Origin: Amanita rubescens
Lineage: Eukaryota; Basidiomycota; Agaricomycetes; Agaricales; Amanitaceae
NCBI GenBank assembly: GCA_015039365.1
Contig: WION01000697.1
Location: 1-24,011 of the forward strand
Reading direction: 5' to 3'
Length of the DNA stretch: 24,011 nt
Each line of letters starts with the position of its first letter. Within the stretch, counting starts at the first letter, position 1. The notes under the pieces are model-generated. The model was not told the DNA's origin, did no database searches, and worked only from the letters and a program-made list of their open reading frames with translations. Made by a program: the position numbers and the translations under genes. Below, piece by piece: positions 1 to 10,347 of this stretch.

Positions 1-2154
1 GCTTGTCCCATCGACCTCGGCGGTAAGAAAACGGGGTACCCCTCTAACCCATCTACAAGCGCTGCCGTCCTCACAAACGTAGGTAAAACTGCGGGGAATT
101 CAGCCAGCATTAGCTGGCAAATCAAGATGCTAAAGTGAGATTCGACTAAAAGAGGGTGATAGGTGGTGAATATAGCCGGAGCGTCCACAGTGCCGTTGGA
201 CTGGTTGGGCTGGTTTCCGGGCCTGATAGATTCGGAAAGCGAAAAAGCAAAGTCGATAGATTGCGCAATGTCACCGTCAGGAATGGCACCTGGACACTCC
301 ACCGAATCGAAATGAACCAAGAATTTCTCGTGATCCCGAACGCTCTTCTTGAGGAGAGACGTGATCTGTTCCCTAAAGTTGGGCTCTGTGAGAACCTTTC
401 GATAATTGATCAGTTTGTCGCCATTCTTGTTTCCCAAAGGACCCTCCGGATTGCCTATTTCGACCCCGCCGTACTTCCCGTCGTCAATACAACACAAACG
501 GAGCTCTGCACCATCAATGGAAGGAACCTTTTTGATACCTTCCAGTTTCAGAATGGCGGCCTCGATCATAAATATGGCTTGCTGTAAATAAGCTGCGCCG
601 CGCAAGAATAGCAGTTGAGTTTCAATCGGGTCGGGAGCATTGGGAAGTACAGATGGGTGAAGCTTGAGTGCATCAGCTTCGCTATCGTCTCCATTCTCGA
701 TCGGACTGCTGCCATCAGGCGGAGTCTGCCGCTGCTTGGCGGCACACCCTTTCCTCTTTTTATTCCTGATCTTGTGGGGCCGCGACTCGGTTTGAACGTT
801 ATTATTAGCTCTATGCGCCACTTTTGCCTTGCGAACCACGCGGGCTTCCTTGAGCGCATGTGTGAAGTCTTTAGTAGCTTGAGGATACTCGTCGCGAAAA
901 CAGTGGACTATTCCACGTGTACGATAGAATTCCAGCCGCTGGGGCTGAGATGTGATAAGCTCATCTAAAACTTTAGTAGTAGTTGATTCAGCCAATTGCC
1001 TGGAATCACATGAGGAAGATGACCACTCAACAGAGAAAAGACGTACCGAGAGGGTATCTTCTCGTGGAAGAAATGTACATATTTCGCATCAGTGTCATTT
1101 GGATCTGCGGAGACAAGGGTCATAACTCTGATGTTAGGAAACGGAACTTGAACACGCACCAACTTTGAGAACCCGCTCAGCAACGTCATCAAAACGCTTC
1201 CTCCTTGCATAACCATCACACTCGATGCGATCTCATCAGCTTTGTAAGCTTGAGCCAATTTCTGCACAGCAAGGGCGCGGAGTCTATGTATGCGCATAGC
1301 TGACATGGCAACATTTCTTCCATTACCATTATTGCCCAAAGGATTGATACCGAGGGATTGTGCGGCCCAGGGCATATTGAGCCCTGATGACGCACCACGC
1401 ATGAATCCCAATTCCGCGGTGGATAAACCAGAAGAAGCGCGGACGCACAGTTCGGCAGCTTCATCTATGAGGCGACGTATAGACGTTACGGACCGGAAGA
1501 CCCCGGGGTCTATGGGTGGAGGCGTGGGCTTATCATCTGCCGAAATGGGCAACGAAGGAGGAGCTGGTAAACTTGTGTAATTATACTTGTTGGGGTTGAT
1601 GGCAGGAAGGTAGCCACGATCTCGCGTCTTAATAGTTGGAATATTTACTGGTGTAGACTGCATACGCGTCTCTGGTGAAGTTAGGGTTGTGGGATCAGAA
1701 TTGAGGCGAAGAAGTGAGTCCAACAATTCCAGCGGGAGCTGTAACCAAGGCCCCTGTAAAAGTTGAGGACGAGAGCCGAGCGTAGCATTCGAATGACACA
1801 TACGTGGTATGAGCTGATATATTTCCAATGCTTGTTACGGCTAATGCATAGCACGGGTGGTCTACCATCCACGTCTGGCGTCTCCTTTGCAGAAGCGGCA
1901 GCAGCAGCAGCCTCTTTTGCCTTCGCATTTTTCTTGGATTTCTTCTTTTTCTTCTTCTTCTGGTTCGTCGACGCGACGAGGTCCATGAGTGTTGGTTCAT
2001 CTTCTACGACAGATGTATCTCCGGACTGAGTAAATGGCGTAGGTGCGTCCGACGTGGCAATTGTCAGATCGTCACTCTCGGAGAGGGAAGTTACTGTTTC
2101 GTCTACTGATGTTGGCGCTGTTTCGAGAGTTATGGACGGCCCATTCTTATCCAT
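1..2154 (-). CDS. Conserved basidiomycete protein of unknown function (3' end outside window; apparent frameshift)
   Basis: I do not recognise a named family, although the protein reads as conserved and I recall similar unnamed proteins in mushroom genomes. Four exons fit: 2154-1804, 1753-1160, 1104-1047 and 999 to beyond base 1, with GT-AG introns of 50, 55 and 47 bases. About 667 residues are visible. The start at 2154 is followed by an acidic, Ser/Thr-rich stretch. A seven-lysine run (residues 66-72, possibly a nuclear signal) and an alanine run come next, then a conserved-looking block around KHWKYISSYHGPWLQLPLE across the first intron. A helical middle follows (RIHRLRALAVQKLAQAY), then FFHEKIPSR and a segment around TRGIVHCFRDEYPQATKDF that looks like a tetratricopeptide-type helix pair. 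Exon 2 is one base short: it starts in phase 0, must end in phase 1, but is 594 bases long. The frame breaks near 1191-1194. The rest of the frame is open to the window edge. Confidence 0.8.
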
Positions 2155-2412
2155 CTGGCGAGTTGGGATAAATGATTTGGAGACGAGATTTATGGTATAA
2201 AATAAGAGCAAGAATGGTGACAAGCTCTAGCGTCGCGTAGTAGGAGCAGGCGCTGCTACTCTACGGTTGCCGCGCCGGAAGTTTGGAAGCAAACATTCAC
2301 ACGCCCAGAGATCTTGGAGTCAGGGGCGTACTACGTCTGGGTATCAATAGCAGTGACTACGTAGTTTACATAAATGCTTCGTGCTGTAAACGAACGCAAA
2401 AAGACCCGCACT

Positions 2413-2902
2413 CTATGACGACTGCATATTTTCTGACTCAAAGCAATTGGCGCCCGCCGAAGTTGTCCCTTCCACCTCGACAAAATAATCATTCATCCTC
2501 ACAATCGATGTCATTGACTTCGCACCGGTACGAATTGTTGTTGTTGACTTCCACCCGTCCGCCTCAGTATTCTCGATCGCCTCCCTCCGCAGCACAATCT
2601 ATATCCGTCTCATCGTACTTAAGTAAAGCAATAAACGTAAATAAATCCACTGCCATACACCTTAACCGTTGTCGTTATCTGCAACGTCAGTTTTGCACCC
2701 TCTGCTAACTGAGGGATGGGCGATCCTTCTACGACATCTTTCACCATGCGCAATACCGCCCTTGCTACTGCCTGGCATCGGCCCTGCCCGACTCGGACAT
2801 GGTTCACCGGTCACCACTGACGTTCTTATGGTAATAGCGAGATATGTGAGGTGGTAGCAAGACAGCGGCACTGCCGCCTTCACCGCCATCTTTTGTCTTC
2901 AT
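2413..2902 (-). CDS. Tentative small three-exon gene, possible relic of a fungal NLR-type N-terminus
   Basis: Three exons (2902-2822, 2771-2661, 2598-2413) join in phase 0 through introns of 50 and 62 bases with GT-AG ends, giving 125 residues from an ATG at 2902. The middle exon has an amphipathic helical segment, VLRMVKDVVEGSPIPQL. It resembles the helical N-terminal segment that precedes NACHT or kinase modules in many Agaricomycete proteins. That resemblance is recalled, not searched. No nucleotide-binding motif follows, and the last exon is Ser/Thr-rich without a recognisable domain. The gene lies between two minus-strand genes and keeps their orientation. It could be a truncated remnant, a small real gene or a chance set of splice signals. 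Transcript data would decide. Confidence 0.3.
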
Positions 2903-3520
2903 CCGCTGCTTTCGTAGTCCCTTGCCCACCAGTGGTTGCCTATTAGTGGTCTGCACGTGTACATGTCACTGAATAGCTCAGGTCGCACCTTTCGCCCACC
3001 AGCTCCTGCGTCCTAATGATATAGGAACTCCCAGCTCAAACGTACGACGACGACGACAGGAGTCCAGATTTCTGGTGAGCATTCTCGAAGACGCCCTTCA
3101 CAGAAGATTACTTCTGAACGCGATGCCAAAGTAAAGCCAAAGAGATGGAGAAAAGGTCTGACGACGGGGAGTAAGACGGTGGTCTGATGGTAACAATCAA
3201 TTGAGTACGAGGTGAACTCGACTAAACGCGACACCGCAGGTCCACACTCAATAATAATCACGTCACCTCTGCAGCGTTTCCACCGTGGTTCTCGCATCTG
3301 TATGTACATAAAACAGAGTGACGCGTCGTGAGCGGCACTATAAGCGTCCTGGCCGTTCGGTTTATGTAACTTCATTGTATAAAACTTGACAAGTTCAAAT
3401 GTAGATTACAACAAGATGTCTGAGATTGTACATGTCGAAATACCTCGAGTCAATGCGTGCACGATAGTTCAAATCAAGAAGAAAGACAAGAAAAGAAAAG
3501 AAGACGGAAGAAATGAACTG
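2903..3520. other. Intergenic, 3' flank of the polymerase gene
   Basis: No convincing gene is seen. A 120-codon minus-strand reading frame at 3013-3375 lacks any domain or conserved look. It includes a short ACG trinucleotide run near 3043-3057, which gives five valines in that frame. The part near 3400-3520 is A/G-rich on the plus strand and probably holds the 3' untranslated region of the polymerase transcript. Confidence 0.5.
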
Positions 3521-6500
3521 TTAGTCCTCCTGATCCGCCGCTAGCACCCTCAGCGCCGAGGGTGCCATGTTCTTTAGTTCATCGAACATGCGCAAAGAGG
3601 GCGCATACCCATTGGCAGACGCCTTCGATTTGATATCGCACACTAGTTGGAACGCGACGGCAAGCGCGAATTTAATGTTGAGAGTCGTGGCGTACGATGC
3701 CTTGAGTCGTTCTACGTCTTGCAAGAAAGACACTTCTGCTGGACCTTGACTATAGAAGCGGGCCACACCGATCATGGGGTCTTCCTGGTCATCGCGCGAA
3801 CGTCGGCGCTTCTTCTTCTGCCTGCCTTTTTCTTCCTTGTCATTGGTCTTACGACAAACAGAGAACCATTCGTCGAACGCCTTTTGGACGTGACTCATCA
3901 CCATCCCCAGCTCTTCGCGAAACACTGCGTCATTGCGGTCCCTTTCGAATTGTTTGGCCTTGTCAAAGGCGTCGTCCCAAGGCCGTCTCAAGTCGCCCAA
4001 TTCATCCTTATTCTTAATACTGTCGTATTTCTTAAGCAGCTCGTCGCCCTTAGTCTTGGCCGCGAGCATGAGTTTGTTCAGAATGAAGTTTGCGTCCAAC
4101 GGGATCTCGTGCTGGAACTTGGCCCGATGTTCCCGGAAGATATCCTGCTTCACTTTTAACCCCGATTTAGCGGAGTCTAAAGTTATACCGAACCTGTTTG
4201 TCTGTTGAGCGTAGCTGCGGATACATGATGGTTGGACACTCACATGTACGCCATTTTAACAGTATTGATATGATCATAGCCGTATTTAAACATGGCATAT
4301 TCGTGAAACCCTGAATAAAATTTCATTTTTGAGTCATTCAATCCGGAAAGAAGGGAATGTTGGAATTCCCATTGCGAATTGCTGGTAGATAGTATGACGG
4401 TCCGTTGTATGAAACCTTCTACTGTTTCTGCATTCACTTCGAAACACTCCTGCTGCAAGTTTTCTGGCTCGGGAACAAAAGGCTTGTTCTTGAAGGGCTC
4501 CACGAGATCTTTTTCACGAATGATGAAAAGTTCGTCTGATGAACCTGTTAGTCTCGAGATGAAGGAATACATGCTACGCGTACCTCCATCATAGTCTAGA
4601 CGAGTGTATCAGCATGGATTTAAAGCGCGAATCGATCAACTTACCGCCACCGCTAAGGATATTCGCCGCACTTCGTTTGCCCTTTGTTGACACGATTACT
4701 ACGTCCGACCACTCTGACAATTGCGGGACGTCGACCGCAGTAACCTAGGACTTAGTCAGCAACCGGTACCCCAGTATTGTAAGGTGCTAACCAATTGAAT
4801 GTCACAGGCCAGTCGCACAGGATATCTGATTACCAGTTTATATGGTTTCTGGGAACTAGGGGATACATAGCTTACCGTCCAATCTGAATCAGAGCCATTC
4901 AGAATTTCGCAAAGATTCCAAAAACGATGACACTTACAAGTACCGGTCCTTTCAGGACGGTAAATAATGTTTGCGTCGAATGATCTTTCAAGGGTTGGGA
5001 TGAACAATAATATATTTGTCCCTCCTTGAGAATCCCAAGGGGATCTACTTGATTCAGTAGGTCTGATGCATATTTACAGAGAAGACACCAACCTGGAACG
5101 ACAAACGCACTGATCGATTCTTGAAGAGGTATCCTGTACTTTTCAATCGCAGATTCGATGACTCCGTGCACTACGTAACGTATCTTGTCACGCAAGACGC
5201 CCAGATCCGTCGGCGTAAACCCGGCCTGGATTAACTCCAGGGCAACCTCTTGCAAGCCGAAAGGACCTAAAACAACAATTAAAGACGAATAACAATATAA
5301 ATGCGTTGGCTCACTTCCACTAAGCTTATTCCGTCCTGCGTACTCCCCACCAGATGCTTCGTCATCAACGTTCATTCCAACATCGGAGTCGCCACCTCGC
5401 CCTTCTGGAATGGCGTCTTCATTTTTCAGAAAGTTAGGTGCCCACTCTCGTCGCGATAATCCCAGGGCCCGACTCTTTCCGGCAGTAGCATATCGCTGAG
5501 CACGTGTATTAGACACATGCCCTGCCTTCGCGATCGCATCCCACAAACAAGGCATAGGCTTGTTCCAATCCGTCAGCGGATTAACTTCGTCCTCAATGCT
5601 CTTCTCTAGCAAAGTAATTAGAGTTCCCTCCGAGACGCCGTTGAAACTCAGATTGAGTATCGATTGTGATGAAAGGGAAATGGGAGGCGAGGATTGCGAG
5701 ACACAAATCAACTCGAGGATTCGGTGCGATCTGTCTTTGTAGTCGGTGTATTTGATCTTATTCTGAGAGTCACGTATCCAAATCCGCGGAAGGTGATCAT
5801 CGTTGCGCTCGGGGTCAAGAATCCAAAGACCCTTAGCCCCACCAATTCGGGCTTGTACCGCGGTGGGACGGCTGCCGTACTTCATTCTGCGGGTGATCTC
5901 CATCATTCCTGCACGATTAATGAATCCGCAACCGTCGGTCATGGTTTTCTCAGCCGGAGGTTTCTTGGTTTTATCCCAACCCGCAGCGACTACGGATAAA
6001 AATTTCAACAACTTGCGAAAAGAGTGTGAAATCAAAATCGCCTACTCTCATCCTCGATGAAATGAATATGATTCTCTTCAAACTCTATCACTGGGATAGA
6101 GTTTGACAAACCTAAGGCAAATCGGCTGGAATATTTGCTGAGAGCCTGTTGCCAACGTCAGGACTAGCAACATTTTCAAAATTGTTGGTCTTACCTGCTT
6201 CTTGTTTAGCTCAAAAGGATTATGCCAATTGATGAAACTGGAGATGGATTGCCGGTGCTGATCACCGAGGTCATTCCGAGTTTCCCGTTTGTAATTCTCA
6301 TTCGTCTCGACCATATAGACGCTGCCTTCTTTCGCATGGAAGGCTATGAAGACCCGGCCGCAAAGGACAAATTTTTGGCACAGGAACTTGCGGACGTCCG
6401 CACTATCGCCGATGTCGTCCGGAATCCGAATTTGCAAAACGCGGCGCGAACCGCAGTACCGCGCGAATCGATGCGACCTTCGCATTTCCATTGCCTCGAG

Positions 6501-8045
6501 CTTGATGGTTATCTTGCTTTCTTCTTTGTATAACCTTCCGACTTGCTGAATCCGACCGCCATACCAGTCCGAGGTACCTTCCCAGACACCCATCAAGCCC
6601 ACACCTCTTCCTTTTCCTTCCAAAATGGCCTTTTGCTCCTTGTCGAGCTCTGACCTGATCGCAAAGTAAGCCAACGAATCAAGACGATACGAAATGCATC
6701 ACAAACCATAGACTGAGTCCTTGCTTGGTACTTACAGGCCGATTTAGCATAACATTAGCTACTTTGTAAGCCGCTTGGACGTTGAGGCCTTCAAGTTTTT
6801 GTAGTTGTTCGGTCTGAATCTCCTCCCATGTCCAGAGGTTCGCAGTGACGCCTCTGGCCAATTCGTATTGAACTCCCCAAGATATGTTCATATCGTCCAG
6901 CTTCTTCTGAACTTCATTATTATGGGCAAGTATTTGGAAGCCCAATTCAGTTCCCTGTGCGAAGAGGAACGGAGGTGACGGAGTGATCAGTGGCATGGAC
7001 TCCGAACGGAGAGGCAACTGGGTTCGGCGTGTTGGGTTGCCTACGGACGAAAAAGAGCGTTCCGAAGAAATGCTCAGCCTCAATGACACGGAGGATAATT
7101 GAGATGAGTCAGGCTCGGTATCTGTCAAGACTGGGCTAGCTTCAGCAACGACTCTGAATGCTTATCAAGTCGATTAATCGTACCCATGCCAGAAACTGCA
7201 AGTTTTACGTGAGCGGCAGAATAGAAGCAGAACCGGAAATGTTGTTGCTTACCTTCTTGTTCTTCGTTCATATCATTCGATGCCTTGTTGAACCCTGGAG
7301 TCTGTTTTCAACTGTGAATAAAAACGACAGGAAATAACTAGCTAGATACGAACTCGCGCAGTCGGTCTTGTTCTCTTGGATGTGGGGGTCACGGGCTCAG
7401 CAACTGGTAAAGAATATCAATGTGGAGCTGTAGCCCTGAGTGGTAAAACATAATTACACGAGCGCTGATTCTTGTTTTTCTCCGCTGATTGAAAAGCCTG
7501 ATCGATCCATTTTTTCCGACCTTTCGGAGTGCCAGGGCTGTCTTCGATGGAAGAACGTGGTGAGGCAAAGGCGCTTGAGGACGACCCTGAGACGTGTCCC
7601 GTTAGCAACACGACAAGAGAAATAAAACATAAATACCGGTAAAGATCGGCGGTGCCATCCTGGACGACGTTGGAGTCGACATGAGCAGAGAGTGACTTGG
7701 TGGCTTAGTCAAACCTAAATTGGTGTGGTATATTAGTTTGACGTAAAAGCTGGCATGAGGTGCCTGCCAACCGCGGGAGTCCCTGCTTGACGAGGAACCA
7801 TTAGTCAAAGGGGTCCCTGATCTCAGAGATGAAGCCGGGGACGGAGGACCTGAGGGAGAGTCATCGATAGTAGGCATCAACAAGTTGTGGACCTACCAGA
7901 TTCCGAGCTGGTATCTCCATCTTTTGTCAGATTATCATCGTCCGATCCCCAGTACCCATCATTTCTATCCTGCGTGTGGCATCAGCAGAACTAAAACAAA
8001 TATGCAGATGATATATGTAACACAAACAATGTCGGCGTATTTCAT
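3521..8045 (-). CDS. RNA-dependent RNA polymerase, QDE-1/RdRP family (RNA silencing)
   Basis: This family copies single-stranded RNA into double-stranded RNA that feeds Dicer and Argonaute in quelling-type silencing. Eighteen exons join without a break: 8045-8028, 7969-7897, 7849-7637, 7586-7458, 7403-7354, 7301-7253, 7195-7184, 7139-6707, 6654-6195, 6145-6046, 5989-5315, 5266-5093, 5047-4938, 4848-4792, 4744-4645, 4595-4584, 4535-4244 and 4193-3521. They total 3,630 bases, or 1,209 residues. The first ~230 residues are Ser/Pro-rich and look disordered. The RdRP core contains MTDGCGFIN (about residue 528), ARIGGAKG, DVVIVSTKGKRSAANILSGG, the metal-binding DYDGD (residues 885-889) and GFHEYAMFKYGYDH, followed by LDSAKSGLKV. 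The C-terminal exon is charged, with a KKKRRRSR patch. The length fits fungal members. The domain call is firm. The first exon, the 12-base exon at 7184-7195 and the 89-base intron at 4849-4937 are the weakest parts of the model. The gene is divergent from centrin. Confidence 0.93.
4584..4595 (-). other. 12-base exon carrying the core of the RdRP catalytic motif
   Basis: The upstream exon ends in SGG plus one G. The 12-base exon reads AC TAT GAT GGA G, and the next exon starts AC GAA CTT. Spliced, they give SGG-D-Y-D-G-D-E, so both outer aspartate codons are split by introns. The flanking introns are 49 bases (4596-4644, ending TAG) and 48 bases (4536-4583, GT to CAG). The second has a fine branch-point-like sequence, GACTAAC, about 10 bases before its acceptor. 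If that intron is missed, the motif reads DYDGG and seems to have lost its third catalytic aspartate. Confidence 0.8.
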
Positions 8046-8183
8046 CTTATCGATACAGCTGTGATCAGGGTGTAACGCTAAGATGAAGAAGTCATTGGCC
8101 ACACGCTCCTAAATATAGCTTGCCAAACATCAATTCGCCGACACGCGCCAACGTGACTTTTTTACTCTTTCTCTCCATTCGTC
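8046..8183. promoter_or_regulatory. Bidirectional promoter region between RdRP and centrin
   Basis: Only 138 bases separate the proposed polymerase start codon (minus strand) from the centrin start codon (plus strand). Both core promoters and 5' leaders must lie here or extend into the neighbouring genes. The stretch next to centrin is pyrimidine-rich (TTTTTTACTCTTTCTCTCC, ending near 8176), as is common upstream of fungal starts. No clear TATA box stands at a standard distance. If the polymerase starts at a more internal ATG, the shared region would be longer. Confidence 0.5.
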
Positions 8184-8889
8184 ATGTACACTTCCTCCGC
8201 CGCGACAAAGGCCAAAAGACGCACCCACACGCGCCCAGAACTCTCGGAAGAGCACAAGCAGGAGATAAAAGAAGCCTTTGAACTCTTTGACACAGACAAA
8301 GACGGATGTGTGGATTACCACGAACTCAAGGTCGCCATGAGAGCCCTGGGCTTTGATTTGAAGAAAGCAGAGGTTCTGAAGATACTCAGGGATCATGATA
8401 AGACGGGACAAGGGTTGATGGACTTTGAGGACTTTGCCAAAATAAGTGAGTTGTCATTTCCCTTTTCTTTGTCCCCAACGCCATCGACGCGTCATTGTCT
8501 GTCCGGTACCATCTGAATCCACGGGATTTTCAACATTCCCTCGTCATATCTTATTTGTTTATGCAAAGACGCGCTTTAACAATGTTGTTCCACAGTGAGC
8601 GAACGAATACTTGCGCGCGACCCCATGGATGAGATAAGACGCGCGTTTCAATTATTTGACGACGACAACACTGGAAAAATTAGCCTTCGCAACCTGCGAA
8701 GAGTGGCAAAAGAGATTGGAGACAGGCTAGAAGACGATGAACTGTACGTGAAACGCCACGCGTGTTTCATGTCGGATTTAGTATTAACGGCTGTATAGGC
8801 AGGCTATGATTGACGAATTTGACCTAGACCAGGATGGAGAGATAAATGAAGAAGAATTCATAGCTATTATGACTGGCGAGTCATCATAG
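8184..8889 (+). CDS. CDC31: Centrin (Cdc31-type caltractin)
   Basis: Centrins are small EF-hand calcium-binding proteins. In fungi they act in spindle-pole-body duplication and also in the TREX-2 mRNA-export complex and in nucleotide-excision repair. Three exons (8184-8445, 8596-8743, 8799-8889) with introns of 150 and 55 bases give 166 residues, the usual centrin length. Four EF-hand units are visible. The first loop is canonical ([12 protein letters not shown]). The second ([14 protein letters not shown]) is degenerate, with the GLMDFEDF layout that matches yeast Cdc31 better than algal centrin. The third is [12 protein letters not shown], with Asn instead of Glu at position 12. The fourth is canonical ([12 protein letters not shown]). 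The stretch [17 protein letters not shown] is typical of centrins. The N-terminal basic tail (residues 1-18) is short. The first intron is much longer than others in the window. Confidence 0.96.
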
Positions 8890-10128
8890 CTTCTGGTCCT
8901 TGTATTTCTTTGCTATCGGTTGCCACTTATCGTCACACGTTTATTCGTCTCCGCCTTACCTTCCTGTTGATTATATGTAAGGGTCCCAATTCCGTTATTA
9001 CCGCTATCATGGTCTGACGGTCTCGGTTAGAGTTTCGTTACCTGATATACTGCACTACTATTGTAATATCAAGAATATGCACGGATTACAACCTATCAAG
9101 TTCTCGGTTCCCAGAGTGTCATCAAGCGGCTACCGCCGCAGCGCACGCCGCCACAAGAGATAACGCAAATTGCTATATAGCACATGCGAGAAGCATCGCT
9201 TTCTGTCAAACTCTACTGCGGAAGGAACAATCCGCATATTCTCGAAACATCGCGTACGAACAAGCAAACCAGGCCGTATCCACGTTTATCTCAAGATGAA
9301 TGCCACAAGCGCGGCGATAGCATCTGTTGCCGCAAATCGCCATGCCGACCTGAGCGTAATACTGGATGAATGATTTAACCGCAATCTTGACATTCCATTC
9401 CGGAGAAAAACGCCGCTTGACCCCCAGGTATTCATGCTATTTCCGTAAAGCACAAGAAAATAGAACACGAATATGCGCCCCAGACAAAGGACAACGGAAG
9501 CAGATCCCGAGGGAACGTACGCGTCAACCTATTTCCATTACGCAATCGAGAAGCAAATTCTCCGGCGAGGCGCACCCGCATCGCCGGTTTCCTACGTCCT
9601 TTGGTAAGTAATCGCACTCCAGACTCGACGTCCATTCACAGAAGCACAGTTTCGAGGCGTGCACTAGCATCACTATTACGACTCGTTGGCCGATTCGAAT
9701 AATTCAATCCATATTTAGCCACCGCTTCTTTCCCTGTATGTACACACGTGCAAGCTCTTGCGAATCTCAATCCAATCACCGCACCTGACTCGAACAATAA
9801 CAATTTAAGGAAACTGGGCGTATCTCTTGATTGATTCATTCCATCAAACCGAGCAAGGGATCCATGATGCATGCCTAGGCTTATACAAATACATACATAA
9901 CCTGACCACAAAAAGTCAGTTTATTCGCCTTCATTAGCTGTTATATGAAAGATGATTTTCAAAAATGATGTTGATGATATGAAGTTGATGCAGACTTGGC
10001 ATCATGGCACAAACGATAATGTGGCACGCGCGCATCCGAATACTTACTGGTCCGCTTAAACGAAGCTCGGAAATAAGTATGTCATTCCAGGCAGGTTATA
10101 CGTACTCTCCGGTTCATATGATACGTAC
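8890..10128. other. Gene-poor intergenic stretch downstream of centrin
   Basis: The first ~200 bases are T-rich and probably contain the centrin 3' untranslated region. Reading frames of 60-91 codons occur on both strands at 9170-9911, but they overlap each other. None shows a domain, a convincing intron pattern or composition that favours one frame. No tRNA, repeat array or transposon end was seen. Confidence 0.4.
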
Positions 10129-10347
10129 CGGCACCCACGACGCGAAAGATTTGGTAAGGGCCCACATATCTGTCCCCTTTGGAAATTCCACGACCCGACC
10201 ATTCCCAATAAAGTAAGTCCCAGGGCTGAGGCACTGCAGAACGCACACACACTCAGGCTGGCGGCACGCCCCGGTTTTTTCTGGGCACTCGATATCAAGA
10301 CGTAGCCCCGTCAGACCGAAATCTATCTCAGGGTGCGGCTCCGCTCC
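10129..10347 (-). CDS. Possible cysteine-rich coding exon of an unidentified gene
   Basis: A 73-codon open stretch is bounded by an acceptor-like CAG at 10348-10350 and a donor-like GTACGT at 10128. It encodes a cysteine cluster (C-x6-C-x4-C-x-C-x3-C, within IECPEKTGACRQPECVCVLQC broken after 20 residues). This is followed by SPGTYFIGNGRVVEFPKGTD, which reads like folded protein. I could not complete the gene: no upstream exon with a secure ATG was found. Downstream, the frame closes at a TGA unless a ~63-base intron is removed. It may be one exon of a secreted small cysteine-rich protein, a broken gene or chance. The sequence just upstream, near 10540-10590, can encode a hydrophobic leader-like stretch but in no frame that joins cleanly. 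Confidence 0.3.

Noticed and set aside
3013..3375. 120-codon minus-strand reading frame as a gene
   Set aside because: It shows no domain, no conserved look and contains simple-sequence valine codons. It lies in the 3' flank of the polymerase.
4561..4600. Loss of the third catalytic Asp in the RdRP (DYDGG)
   Set aside because: It arises only if the 48-base intron at 4536-4583 is read as coding. The spliced model restores DYDGD, and the intron has good donor, branch and acceptor signals.
9170..9911. Several 60-91 codon frames downstream of centrin
   Set aside because: They overlap each other on both strands and show no recognisable motif. The Cys/His residues in one frame do not have zinc-finger spacing.
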